Made by a program: the position numbers and the translations under genes. A DNA stretch of 18,665 nucleotides from JADJNW01 sp964523725. Lineage in GTDB: Bacteria > Bacteroidota > Bacteroidia > Chitinophagales > Saprospiraceae. Position 1 is the first letter of the stretch; each line of letters starts with the position of its first letter. A model generated the notes under the pieces. It saw nothing but the letters and a program-made list of their open reading frames with translations. It searched no databases and was not told the origin of the DNA. The DNA lies in NCBI GenBank assembly GCA_964523725.1, contig CAZGAU010000105.1:1-18665 (forward strand), written 5' to 3'. Of this stretch, positions 13,076-18,665 are shown in pieces.

Positions 13076-14122
13076 ATGAAGTATCTAGCCAAATTAATGC
13101 CAATCCTGTGCCTGGCTCTGGGATTGATGGCCTGTCAGCAGCAAAATGGAACCGAAGACCAGACTTCCGCGGAAACATGCAATTATCTCGACTTTGAAAC
13201 ACCCACCCCTTACCAGGCAGCCGGCATCCAGATGATTGAAATCGACGGTGGCTACAAGGTTTGGACCAAACGCTTTGGCAATAATCCCGACATGAAAGTG
13301 TTGCTTCTGCACGGTGGCCCCGCGATGACCCACGAATACATGGAATGCTTTGAAAGCTTCTTTCCGCAGGCGAATATCGAGTTTTATGAATACGACCAAC
13401 TGGGCTCGTACTACTCCGACCAACCTAGTGATACCAGCCTCTGGACGATCGAGCGCTTTGTAGAAGAAGTGGAGCAGGTGCGCACCAAGCTGGGCCTCAC
13501 GCCCGATAATTTCTATCTGCTCGGTAACTCCTGGGGTGGCTTGCTGGCGATGGAATACGCCCTGAAATATCAGGACAACCTCAAGGGCTTGATTATTTGC
13601 AATATGACCGCGGATTTCGACAAATATGAAGCCTACAATGCGCAGCTGCGCAGCCAGTTGCGTCCCACGCTGCTGGATTCGTTGAAGGTATATGAAGACA
13701 AGGAAGATTATTTCAATCCGGATTATGCCGCCATGGTGGTAAATGAGTATTACACCCGCCATATTTGCCGCATGCCCGTGGAAAATTGGCCCGACCCGGT
13801 GAACCGAGCTTTGAAACACGTGAACGGAGACGTCTATGTGTACATGCAAGGTCCCAGCGAATTTGTACCAGGAGGCATCTTGAAGGGCTGGAGCGTGTGG
13901 GATCGCCTGCCGGAGCTGCGCGTACCCACCTTGACCGTCGGTGCAAAATACGATACCATGAACCCCGCCGAAATGGAAGAGATGAGCCAGTTGGTGCAAA
14001 ACGGTCGCTATTTGTATTGCCCTAACGGGAGCCACCTAGCCATGTGGGACGATCAGGAAGTGTTTATGAACGGCGTAATCCAGTTTATCAAAGACGTGGA
14101 CAGCGGCGCCATGAGCAAGTAA
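13076..14122 (+). CDS. alpha/beta hydrolase lipoprotein, proline iminopeptidase (S33) type
   Basis: 348 residues. MKYLAKLMPILCLALGLMAC is a type II signal peptide (lipobox LMAC, Cys20), so the enzyme is anchored on the envelope. The fold is the alpha/beta hydrolase of peptidase family S33: VLLLHGGPAMTHEYM (75-89) holds the oxyanion-hole HGGP, YDQLGSYYSD (106-115) is the family's DQRGxGxS-like motif, and GNSWGG (150-155) carries the nucleophile Ser152. Acid and base are Asp293 (GAKYDTMNP) and His320 (NGSHLAMWDD). A helical cap lies at about 180-270. It probably releases N-terminal proline or similar residues from short peptides outside the cytoplasm; esterase activity is also possible. Single gene. 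Confidence 0.92.
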   Translation: MKYLAKLMPILCLALGLMACQQQNGTEDQTSAETCNYLDFETPTPYQAAGIQMIEIDGGYKVWTKRFGNNPDMKVLLLHGGPAMTHEYMECFESFFPQANIEFYEYDQLGSYYSDQPSDTSLWTIERFVEEVEQVRTKLGLTPDNFYLLGNSWGGLLAMEYALKYQDNLKGLIICNMTADFDKYEAYNAQLRSQLRPTLLDSLKVYEDKEDYFNPDYAAMVVNEYYTRHICRMPVENWPDPVNRALKHVNGDVYVYMQGPSEFVPGGILKGWSVWDRLPELRVPTLTVGAKYDTMNPAEMEEMSQLVQNGRYLYCPNGSHLAMWDDQEVFMNGVIQFIKDVDSGAMSK

Positions 14123-14160
14123 TTTAACGGGAAAGGCGGTGCGCTGGCCGAAGTATCGCC

Positions 14161-14188
14161 TTTGTTTTCCGGCTTTTTGTTACATTTG
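14161..14188 (+). promoter_or_regulatory. Bacteroidota promoter that fixes the start of the DUF3667-like gene
   Basis: TTTG (14161-14164), a 16-base gap, and TACATTTG (14181-14188), an exact TAnnTTTG match. The start codon at 14213 follows 24 bases later, while an in-frame ATG at 14162 would lie inside the promoter. Confidence 0.65.
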
Positions 14189-14212
14189 AACAAGCAAGCA
14201 GCATTTGCAGGT

Positions 14213-14896
14213 ATGAAAATTCCCGAAACGATTCCCGTCAAACGCATTACGCTTCGCAGCATCAGCGCGGAAGCCCTGGCACAGTTGAATCTTGAAAAAG
14301 GTTTGGGCTATACCATCAAGCAATTAGTTGTAGCTCCGGGCAAAATGATTCAGGAATACCTGTTTGAAGACCGCAGCCGCATCACCAAGCCGCTCACCCT
14401 GGTCTTGCTGGTGGCGACGATCACTGCGTTTATTTCACTGCGTTATTTACCGGCAGATGGAGCTTTGGAGAAAGAGTTGGCCAAAGGCAATATTCCCAAG
14501 AATTTGCTCCCGGCGATTACACTGTTGATAAAACTAACCAGACAGTATTTCAACCTGGTATTAATGAGCAGTTTACCGGCATTGGCGCTGGGCAGCTACC
14601 TGATGTTTCGGGAAAAACGATTGAATTATGCTGAGCATTTGATCATTAACATGTACATTTTTGCAATACAAACCATTGCACAACTTTTATTCCTGCCTTT
14701 TCTGGACAAGTTGCCGTGGCTGGGAGTAGGCGCCGGGGCTTTGAGCATCGGTTATTTTTTGTACGCTATGGTAAGGATCTTCGATATTTCCTGGGTTGAG
14801 GCCATTTGGAAGTCAGTTGTCATCTACATGATTGCACAAGTCATCCAAATGTTGGTATTCGGCATCATTTTCTTGTTTTTCTGGATATTTGCATAA
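14213..14896 (+). CDS. DUF3667-like membrane protein lacking the usual zinc ribbon
   Basis: 227 residues from the ATG at 14213; an ATG at 14162 in frame is rejected because the promoter overlaps that segment. The motif GLGYTIKQLVVAPGKMIQEYLFEDRSRITKP followed by a hydrophobic helix matches, to my recollection, the core of DUF3667 membrane proteins of Bacteroidota. Four membrane segments are apparent: about LTLVLLVATITAFISL, FNLVLMSSLPALALGSYL, LIINMYIFAIQTIAQLLFL and the C-terminal WKSVVIYMIAQ...FFWIF, with a further one near GAGALSIGYFLYAM. The N-terminal zinc ribbon common in DUF3667 is absent. Six bases separate it from the GNAT gene, so the two are co-transcribed. Function unknown. Confidence 0.78.
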   Translation: MKIPETIPVKRITLRSISAEALAQLNLEKGLGYTIKQLVVAPGKMIQEYLFEDRSRITKPLTLVLLVATITAFISLRYLPADGALEKELAKGNIPKNLLPAITLLIKLTRQYFNLVLMSSLPALALGSYLMFREKRLNYAEHLIINMYIFAIQTIAQLLFLPFLDKLPWLGVGAGALSIGYFLYAMVRIFDISWVEAIWKSVVIYMIAQVIQMLVFGIIFLFFWIFA

Positions 14897-14902
14897 ACCG
14901 GC

Positions 14903-15442
14903 ATGATTGAACTACGATCGGAACGCTTCTTACTTCGTCCCTGGCGCAAAAGTGACCTGCCGGCGCTGGTAAGGCACGCCAATAATAAGAAGATCGCCGA
15001 CCAGTTGCGCGACGGATTTCCATACCCTTACACGGAAGCCGACGGCCGTTCATTCCTGAAGATGGCGATGCGCAGTAAGCCGATCAATGTTTTTGCTATA
15101 GAAATAGACGGTGAAGCAGTTGGCTCTATTGGTTTCTTTGCGCAGGGCGATGTGCACCGCCTCAATGCGGAGATTGGCTATTGGCTGGCGGAGATTCACT
15201 GGAGCAAGGGCATTATGTCGGAAGTGATCCAGGTATTTGCGGATTATGTATTTGCCAACTACAGTCTGGTGCGGTTGTATGCTCAGGTGCTAGGCAATAA
15301 TGTGGCGTCGCACCGGGTGCTGGAGAAGGCAGACTTTGTGCGGGAAGCGGTTTTCAAAAAAGCCATCATCAAGAATGGGCGATTGTACGATGAAGTGGTG
15401 TATGCCTTGCTTCGGCCGGATTATTATTACTTTGAAAAATAA
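14903..15442 (+). CDS. GNAT-family N-acetyltransferase, RimJ/RimL type
   Basis: 179 residues, normal for the group. The start MIELRSERFLLRPWRKSDLPALVRHANN is the typical RimJ/RimL opening. EAVGSIGFFAQGDVHRLNAEIGYWLAEIHWSKGIMSEVIQVFADYVF is the acetyl-CoA-binding core, with W-S-K-G-I-M-S in place of the usual Q/R-x-x-G-x-G/A. RLYAQVLGNNVASHRVLEKADFVREAVF is the family motif B. It transfers an acetyl group to an amino terminus or small amine; the acceptor is unknown. It is the second gene after the DUF3667-like protein, and a strong terminator follows. Confidence 0.92.
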   Translation: MIELRSERFLLRPWRKSDLPALVRHANNKKIADQLRDGFPYPYTEADGRSFLKMAMRSKPINVFAIEIDGEAVGSIGFFAQGDVHRLNAEIGYWLAEIHWSKGIMSEVIQVFADYVFANYSLVRLYAQVLGNNVASHRVLEKADFVREAVFKKAIIKNGRLYDEVVYALLRPDYYYFEK

Positions 15443-15445
15443 AAA

Positions 15446-15467
15446 ACACCCGGCGAGCGCCGGGTGT
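15446..15467. terminator. bidirectional terminator between the GNAT and CsbD genes
   Basis: A perfect 9-bp stem ACACCCGGC (15446-15454)/GCCGGGTGT (15459-15467) with loop GAGC. A run of A precedes it, giving U after the stem on the minus strand, so it is strongest for the CsbD transcript; it lies only 3 bases beyond the GNAT stop. Confidence 0.88.
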
Positions 15468-15496
15468 ATTCAGTTCGAAATGTTTAAAATGCTGGA

Positions 15497-15694
15497 TTAA
15501 GAACCTATGTTATTGATCATGTCTTTGACTTCGGCTTTGGTTTTACCCAAGCGTTCCTGTAGTCGTCCGATCAGTTGATCTTCTTTACCTTCTATGTATT
15601 TCAAATCATCGTCGGTGAGTTGGGCATACTTTTCTTTCAGTTTACCCTTGATTTGGTTCCAGTTACCCTTAATGCGATCTTCTAGTGCGCTCAT
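15497..15694 (-). CDS. CsbD-family stress protein
   Basis: 65 residues, the normal size of this family. MSALEDRIKGNWNQIKGKLKEKYAQLTDDDLKYIEGKEDQLIGRLQERLGKTKAEVKDMI is an almost textbook CsbD sequence: NWNQIKGKLKEKYAQLTDDDL followed by GKEDQLIGRLQ. It is a small soluble helical protein induced by general stress in other bacteria; the molecular role is unsettled. It is the last gene of a minus-strand set of envelope/stress genes, 66 bases after the MscS stop, and ends before the terminator at 15446. Confidence 0.95.
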   Translation of the reverse strand: MSALEDRIKGNWNQIKGKLKEKYAQLTDDDLKYIEGKEDQLIGRLQERLGKTKAEVKDMINNIGS

Positions 15695-15760
15695 AATATT
15701 ATATGTTTTTGGTTAGTAAAATGAATTAAATTCTTTGAGGTAGTCGTATGTTTCATTTGG

Positions 15761-16660
15761 TCAGGAGGCTGTAGTCTTCAGGTTATTAGATTGCTCATTG
15801 GTGCTGAACAGGGTTTTATTATAATTTTTCAGTTCTATGATATCAGCTGGTAAATAATAGCCGGCGCTGTCGAGTGCTTTTAGCACCCTGTTGATTACGT
15901 CTGTTTTTAATTGTAAACCACTTATTTTGGGGTCAAAGGTGTCTATCCAATAATAAATAATCAGATTGAGCGTACTGGTTGCCGGTTCCGCGATATGCAC
16001 CGAAGGCTTTTTTTCATCCTGGAGTACACCCGGAATTTTTTCCAAAGTACTTTGAACCAGACGGATCGCCTCCAAAAAATTGGCTTCATAATCCAGTCCT
16101 ATCTTAAATTCAAAGCGCAGGAAGCCATCTATGGTGTAATTGATCACCGGATTCTTGATAATATTGGCATTGGGGATAAAAACGTCTTTCCCGTCAAAAG
16201 TCTTGATCTGTGTATTGCGCAAATTGAGCGACACCACTTTGCCTTCGAGACCATCCAGTTTTACCACATCCCCGATTTTGAAAGGGCGGTTGAAAGCCAG
16301 CATGACGCCTGCCAGGAAATTCTCGCCGATATCTTTAAACGCAAAACCGATGATAAAAGCCCCCAAACCCGCTGTGGACAAAATCCCTACCGCCACGCCG
16401 CTCAGCCCGATAATATGCAGCACCATCAAAAAGGCAATAATGATGATCGTCGTTTTGATTGTTCTCGCCAGAAATTTAGCCAGCAATGGATCATCCATCC
16501 GCTCGGTGAGTCGGCGAAGTGTAAATCTGCGCACGGCACTGGCAATAAATAGTAAGACAAAAAAAACAACTACCGCAATGAATAGCCGGGGCAGTAATGC
16601 AATCAGGTTGTCGTAATAGGTCTGGATATTATCCCAAAGATCTGTTAATACGGTTTCCAT
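15761..16660 (-). CDS. small-conductance mechanosensitive channel (MscS family)
   Basis: 299 residues, close to E. coli MscS. Membrane helices at about 22-44, 66-86 and 88-125; the third is the pore helix with its glycine/alanine ridge (GILSTAGLGAFIIGFAFKDIGENFLAGVML). Then comes the beta domain FKIGDVVKLDGLEGKVVSLNLRNTQIKTFDGKDVFIPNANIIKN, the family signature, and a cytosolic alpha/beta domain to about 270. The channel opens upon membrane tension to release solutes in hypo-osmotic shock. It lies among CsbD, a coiled-coil lipoprotein, an outer-membrane protein and a YvlD-like protein, consistent with an envelope stress set. Spacing of 66-84 bases to neighbours leaves room for separate promoters. 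Confidence 0.95.
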   Translation of the reverse strand: METVLTDLWDNIQTYYDNLIALLPRLFIAVVVFFVLLFIASAVRRFTLRRLTERMDDPLLAKFLARTIKTTIIIIAFLMVLHIIGLSGVAVGILSTAGLGAFIIGFAFKDIGENFLAGVMLAFNRPFKIGDVVKLDGLEGKVVSLNLRNTQIKTFDGKDVFIPNANIIKNPVINYTIDGFLRFEFKIGLDYEANFLEAIRLVQSTLEKIPGVLQDEKKPSVHIAEPATSTLNLIIYYWIDTFDPKISGLQLKTDVINRVLKALDSAGYYLPADIIELKNYNKTLFSTNEQSNNLKTTAS

Positions 16661-16688
16661 AATTCTTTTTTATCCGAAGATAACAGAA

Positions 16689-16745
16689 GGAAGCGAGAGA
16701 ATCAAGATTCTCCCAACTTCCAAACGGGTGTAAGGAGGAACACCC
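16689..16745 (-). other. two hairpins between the lipoprotein and MscS genes
   Basis: On the plus strand GGAAG...CTTCC (16689-16693/16717-16721) encloses GAGAATC-AA-GATTCTC (16697-16712), and GGGTGT (16726-16731) pairs with ACACCC (16740-16745), the latter touching the stop at 16745. They may attenuate transcription from the upstream lipoprotein into MscS; no clear U-run is present. Confidence 0.55.
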
Positions 16746-17158
16746 TAGGAGTCTTGGTTTATTTCCTTTTCGATTTCTTCCAGACTCTGGCGAACGTCGC
16801 TCTTGAATTCTTCCCACCCCTGGCTTATGTTCTCTCCCAGGCGTTCGAGGTCGGCGGCGAGTTCGTTCTGTCTGGCTTCGAGTTTGTCGATCTGTTGCTG
16901 AATTTCAGTTTTTGCGTCGTCAGAAGCATTATTCAGGTCAGCACGCAGTTCTTCCAGGCGCGTATTGATCTCTTCTTGCGCTTCTTCGATGTCGTGGCGT
17001 AGTTCTTCTTGTTCTGTTCGGAAAGCATCGCCAATGGCTTCACCTGCCTCCTCGATTTCTTCCTTGGCTTGTTCGGAATCGGATTTTGATTCGCAAGCTG
17101 TAAATGCGACTAATGCAAACAAACACATCAGCAGTAAATTCAAATGGATTTTCTTCAT
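16745..17158 (-). CDS. coiled-coil lipoprotein
   Basis: 137 residues. MKKIHLNLLLMCLFALVAFTAC is a type II signal peptide with lipobox FTAC and Cys22. The mature part, from about 30 to 135, is one long highly charged helix with heptad spacing (EEIEEAGEAIGDAF ... QDELRHDIEEAQEEINTRLEEL-like pattern, then QQQIDKLEARQNELAADLERL), rich in Glu, Asp, Lys and Arg and with no Pro or Gly cluster. It probably forms a coiled coil in the periplasm, like Lpp-type or apolipoprotein-like proteins. Its position with MscS and CsbD suggests envelope stress. Family not named. Confidence 0.87.
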   Translation of the reverse strand: MKKIHLNLLLMCLFALVAFTACESKSDSEQAKEEIEEAGEAIGDAFRTEQEELRHDIEEAQEEINTRLEELRADLNNASDDAKTEIQQQIDKLEARQNELAADLERLGENISQGWEEFKSDVRQSLEEIEKEINQDS

Positions 17159-17237
17159 GTTTTTGGATTTTGTTTACAGGATTTATTAATAAACTCCGAT
17201 TCTGTTTATAGAAAGTATGATATAACTAAATGTTCAA

Positions 17238-18014
17238 TTATTCATCGATCGGCTGGAATCCGCCAAAATAGTAACGAATACCCACCGAAAAGTCGAAGGC
17301 GTTGGTTTTGGTAATGGAGGTTCGTTCTACGTTATCAAGCAGAATATCGCTTTCACTTCGGGCAAAATTGTAGGAAACAATGGCTTCCAGCGCCAGTCCG
17401 TCGCTTGCCATGATGGTAAAGCCGGGGCCAATACCCACAGTTAGTATGTTGTTATTTACGGTTTGAGCCCCCGTAGTGGTTTCAAATTCATCGCGTGAGC
17501 TTCCGAACCCCAGGGTAGTATTCAAAAAGAAAGCCTTGTCTTCAGTGTATAATGGAAAATAAATCCGGGCGAATGGACCGAAAAGCAAATCTGTATTGAT
17601 CGTCTCCGTTTTCGGAGAGCTTGGATCTGTTGCGTTTTCAGGCACGGATCTCCGGGTAGCGATGTATTCCATGCCTACACCAAAAGCAAAGTTATTGGCA
17701 AAAAAGTAGCCGATACTCGGGCTGAGGTTGATCTGGGTAGAACGGCCGCCATTGCCCTCAAAATCGGCAGAACCGCCATCCACATCTACTTGTGAGGAGG
17801 AAGTGGAAAACCCGATTCCCGTACCGATGATGAAGTTGCCTTTTTCTAAAGGTGTTACAATGATGGGCGATAAAAAACCTGGTCGGGTTTCTTCTTCATC
17901 TGCTCGCTCGGTCACTACATCGGGATCGTCAGAATAGAATTCCTGGGTCATAGCTACTGTTGCCAGCACTGAAAGCGCCAAAACAAGCAGCCAACGAAAT
18001 TGTATAATTTTCAT
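17238..18014 (-). CDS. outer membrane beta-barrel protein
   Basis: 258 residues. MKIIQFRWLLVLALSVLATVAMTQ is a type I signal peptide. An acidic stretch (SDDPDVVTERADEEETRPG) leads into alternating strands: GNFIIGTGIGFSTSSS, STQINLSPSIGYFFANNFAFGVGMEYIATRRS, TDLLFGPFARIYFPLY, AFFLNTTLGFGSSRDEFET, NILTVGIGPGFTIMAS, LALEAIVSYNFARSE, and AFDFSVGIRYYFGG near the C-terminus. This is the 8-stranded OmpA/OmpW-like small barrel pattern, with aromatic residues at strand ends. It likely sits in the outer membrane as a structural or small-channel protein. A (TTA)n tract and a palindrome lie in its upstream region. Confidence 0.88.
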   Translation of the reverse strand: MKIIQFRWLLVLALSVLATVAMTQEFYSDDPDVVTERADEEETRPGFLSPIIVTPLEKGNFIIGTGIGFSTSSSQVDVDGGSADFEGNGGRSTQINLSPSIGYFFANNFAFGVGMEYIATRRSVPENATDPSSPKTETINTDLLFGPFARIYFPLYTEDKAFFLNTTLGFGSSRDEFETTTGAQTVNNNILTVGIGPGFTIMASDGLALEAIVSYNFARSESDILLDNVERTSITKTNAFDFSVGIRYYFGGFQPIDE

Positions 18015-18032
18015 TTTTCTAATTTTTTATTA

Positions 18033-18046
18033 GTGAATATGTTCAC
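18033..18046. promoter_or_regulatory. short palindrome upstream of the beta-barrel gene
   Basis: GTGAA-TATG-TTCAC, a perfect 5-bp inverted repeat 19 bases before the start at 18014. On the minus strand TTTG at 18064-18061 precedes it and could be a -33 box, so the palindrome may overlap the promoter. Confidence 0.35.
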
Positions 18047-18086
18047 AAGGATTTTCAGGACAAACCGAAGCGATTTGCCTGTTACC

Positions 18087-18115
18087 TATTATTATTATTA
18101 TTATTATTATTATTA
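18087..18115. repeat. trinucleotide (TTA)n microsatellite upstream of the beta-barrel gene
   Basis: About 9.7 uninterrupted copies of TAT/TTA over 29 bases, lying 72-101 bases before the start of the beta-barrel gene at 18014. Copy number changes by slippage could alter promoter spacing or an upstream binding site. Confidence 0.9.
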
Positions 18116-18149
18116 CAAGTGGGGATTTAGTTTTGAAAAAACTTTGGCG

Positions 18150-18497
18150 TCAAGCAGGGCTTTTCTCGGGTTCTCTGCCGATGGCCAGGTTGAAGATGGA
18201 CAAAATCAATGACAGAATAATTGCCCAGAATAGGCCATCCACCCAGAAATCGTCCAGTAGCCAATCAGTAAATAAAACCATGGCGCCATTAATGATCAGC
18301 AGGAACAACCCTAAAGTCAGGATTGTGATGGGTAAAGTCAGGAACACCAGAATGGGGCGTATAAAAAAATTGACCAAAGCCAATACAAGCGCCACAACCA
18401 CCGCGTCGATGTAGCTATCCACGGCGATGCCCGAGAAAATTGCAGCAGCGCCGTAAAGCACTAAACCATTTACCAATAAGGCAATTAAGAATCGCAT
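18150..18497 (-). CDS. YvlD/phage holin family IV-like membrane protein
   Basis: 115 residues, normal for the family. Four hydrophobic segments: LIALLVNGLVLYGAAAIFSG, AVVVALVLALVNFFIRPILVFLTLPITILTLGLFLLIINGAMVLF (two spans with the family signature N-x-x-I-R-P-I-L-x-x-L-T-L-P), and GLFWAIILSLILSIFNLAI. The signature is that of YvlD-type proteins, also annotated as mycobacterial-type holin superfamily IV. Despite the name, no phage genes are around it, so a stress-related envelope role is more likely. It is the first gene of the minus-strand stress set, and its upstream region is at the window edge. Confidence 0.92.
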   Translation of the reverse strand: MRFLIALLVNGLVLYGAAAIFSGIAVDSYIDAVVVALVLALVNFFIRPILVFLTLPITILTLGLFLLIINGAMVLFTDWLLDDFWVDGLFWAIILSLILSIFNLAIGREPEKSPA

Positions 18498-18648
18498 GGT
18501 TTTTCAGTTTTTGTGGATATTAAATATGTTATAAGTAGAAAGGATGAATAAAACAGGTGTTCAACAATTTAATGGAATATTTATAAATTAACACATTGTT
18601 TGGTAAGTAACTAGGGCAAACGCATGAAAATAAAAAAATGGAACTTGT

Positions 18649-18664
18649 GGTCAAAAAGTTGACC
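18649..18664. other. 6-bp inverted repeat at the window edge
   Basis: GGTCAA-AAAG-TTGACC. It lies about 150 bases upstream of the YvlD-like gene. The rest of 18498-18665 is AT-rich and shows no gene. It could be a regulatory site or part of a terminator for something beyond the window. Confidence 0.45.
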
Positions 18665-18665
18665 G

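Noticed and set aside
13094..14035. 313-residue minus-strand frame
   Set aside because: It is antisense to the alpha/beta hydrolase, whose triad and lipobox make it certain.
18150..18497. Holin annotation taken as evidence of a prophage
   Set aside because: The protein matches the YvlD-type family and no other phage gene is present.

Overview
The window is a stretch of ordinary-looking chromosome from a member of the Bacteroidota, most likely a Saprospiria-type marine or activated-sludge lineage. The clues are the TAnnTTTG-type promoter cores (508, 1786, 2501, 14181), weak Shine-Dalgarno signals, many short lipoproteins with Bacteroidota-style lipoboxes, a fused E1 alpha/beta 2-oxoacid dehydrogenase and a DUF3667-like membrane protein. 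The genus-level placement is inference; no rRNA or tRNA is present.

Layout. 1-365 is the N-terminal part of an unrecognised membrane-anchored protein on the minus strand. 687-2392 holds a surface lipoprotein, followed by a good intrinsic terminator, and a small secreted protein. 2501-6506 is a likely operon: a promoter, a crotonase-family enzyme, a translationally coupled small helical protein, a transglutaminase-like protein and the fused E1. The crotonase and E1 fit branched-chain amino acid or acyl-CoA breakdown. 6801-8656 has a minus-strand SARP/BTAD regulator with a degenerate receiver, divergent from a small zinc-ribbon-like protein. 8657-9772 holds an 11-bp-phased direct repeat, a hairpin and an unrecognised 153-residue protein. 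9773-11044 is a pair of lipoproteins. 11239-12415 is an autoregulated ArsR - AHSA1 - VOC operon with a long palindromic operator. 12558-12890 is a 21-bp repeat array. 13076-15442 has a lipoprotein alpha/beta hydrolase of the proline iminopeptidase type, a DUF3667-like protein and a GNAT acetyltransferase. 15497-18497 is a minus-strand group of envelope and stress genes: YvlD/holin-like protein, outer membrane beta-barrel, coiled-coil lipoprotein, MscS channel and CsbD.

The most unusual content is in the spacers rather than the genes. Several gaps contain degenerate short-period arrays (8 nt at 2531, 3654 and 11120; 7 nt at 4395; 21 nt at 12558), two of which fold back as long inverted repeats. 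Other points of interest are the palindromic ArsR operator, a TTAACC direct repeat with the spacing used by SARP-type activators close to a SARP-type regulator, and a (TTA)n microsatellite upstream of the porin-like gene. I do not see a CRISPR array, transposase, integrase, phage module or recognisable defence system. I found no convincing complete novel multigene system; the spacer repeats are the best candidates for something undescribed.
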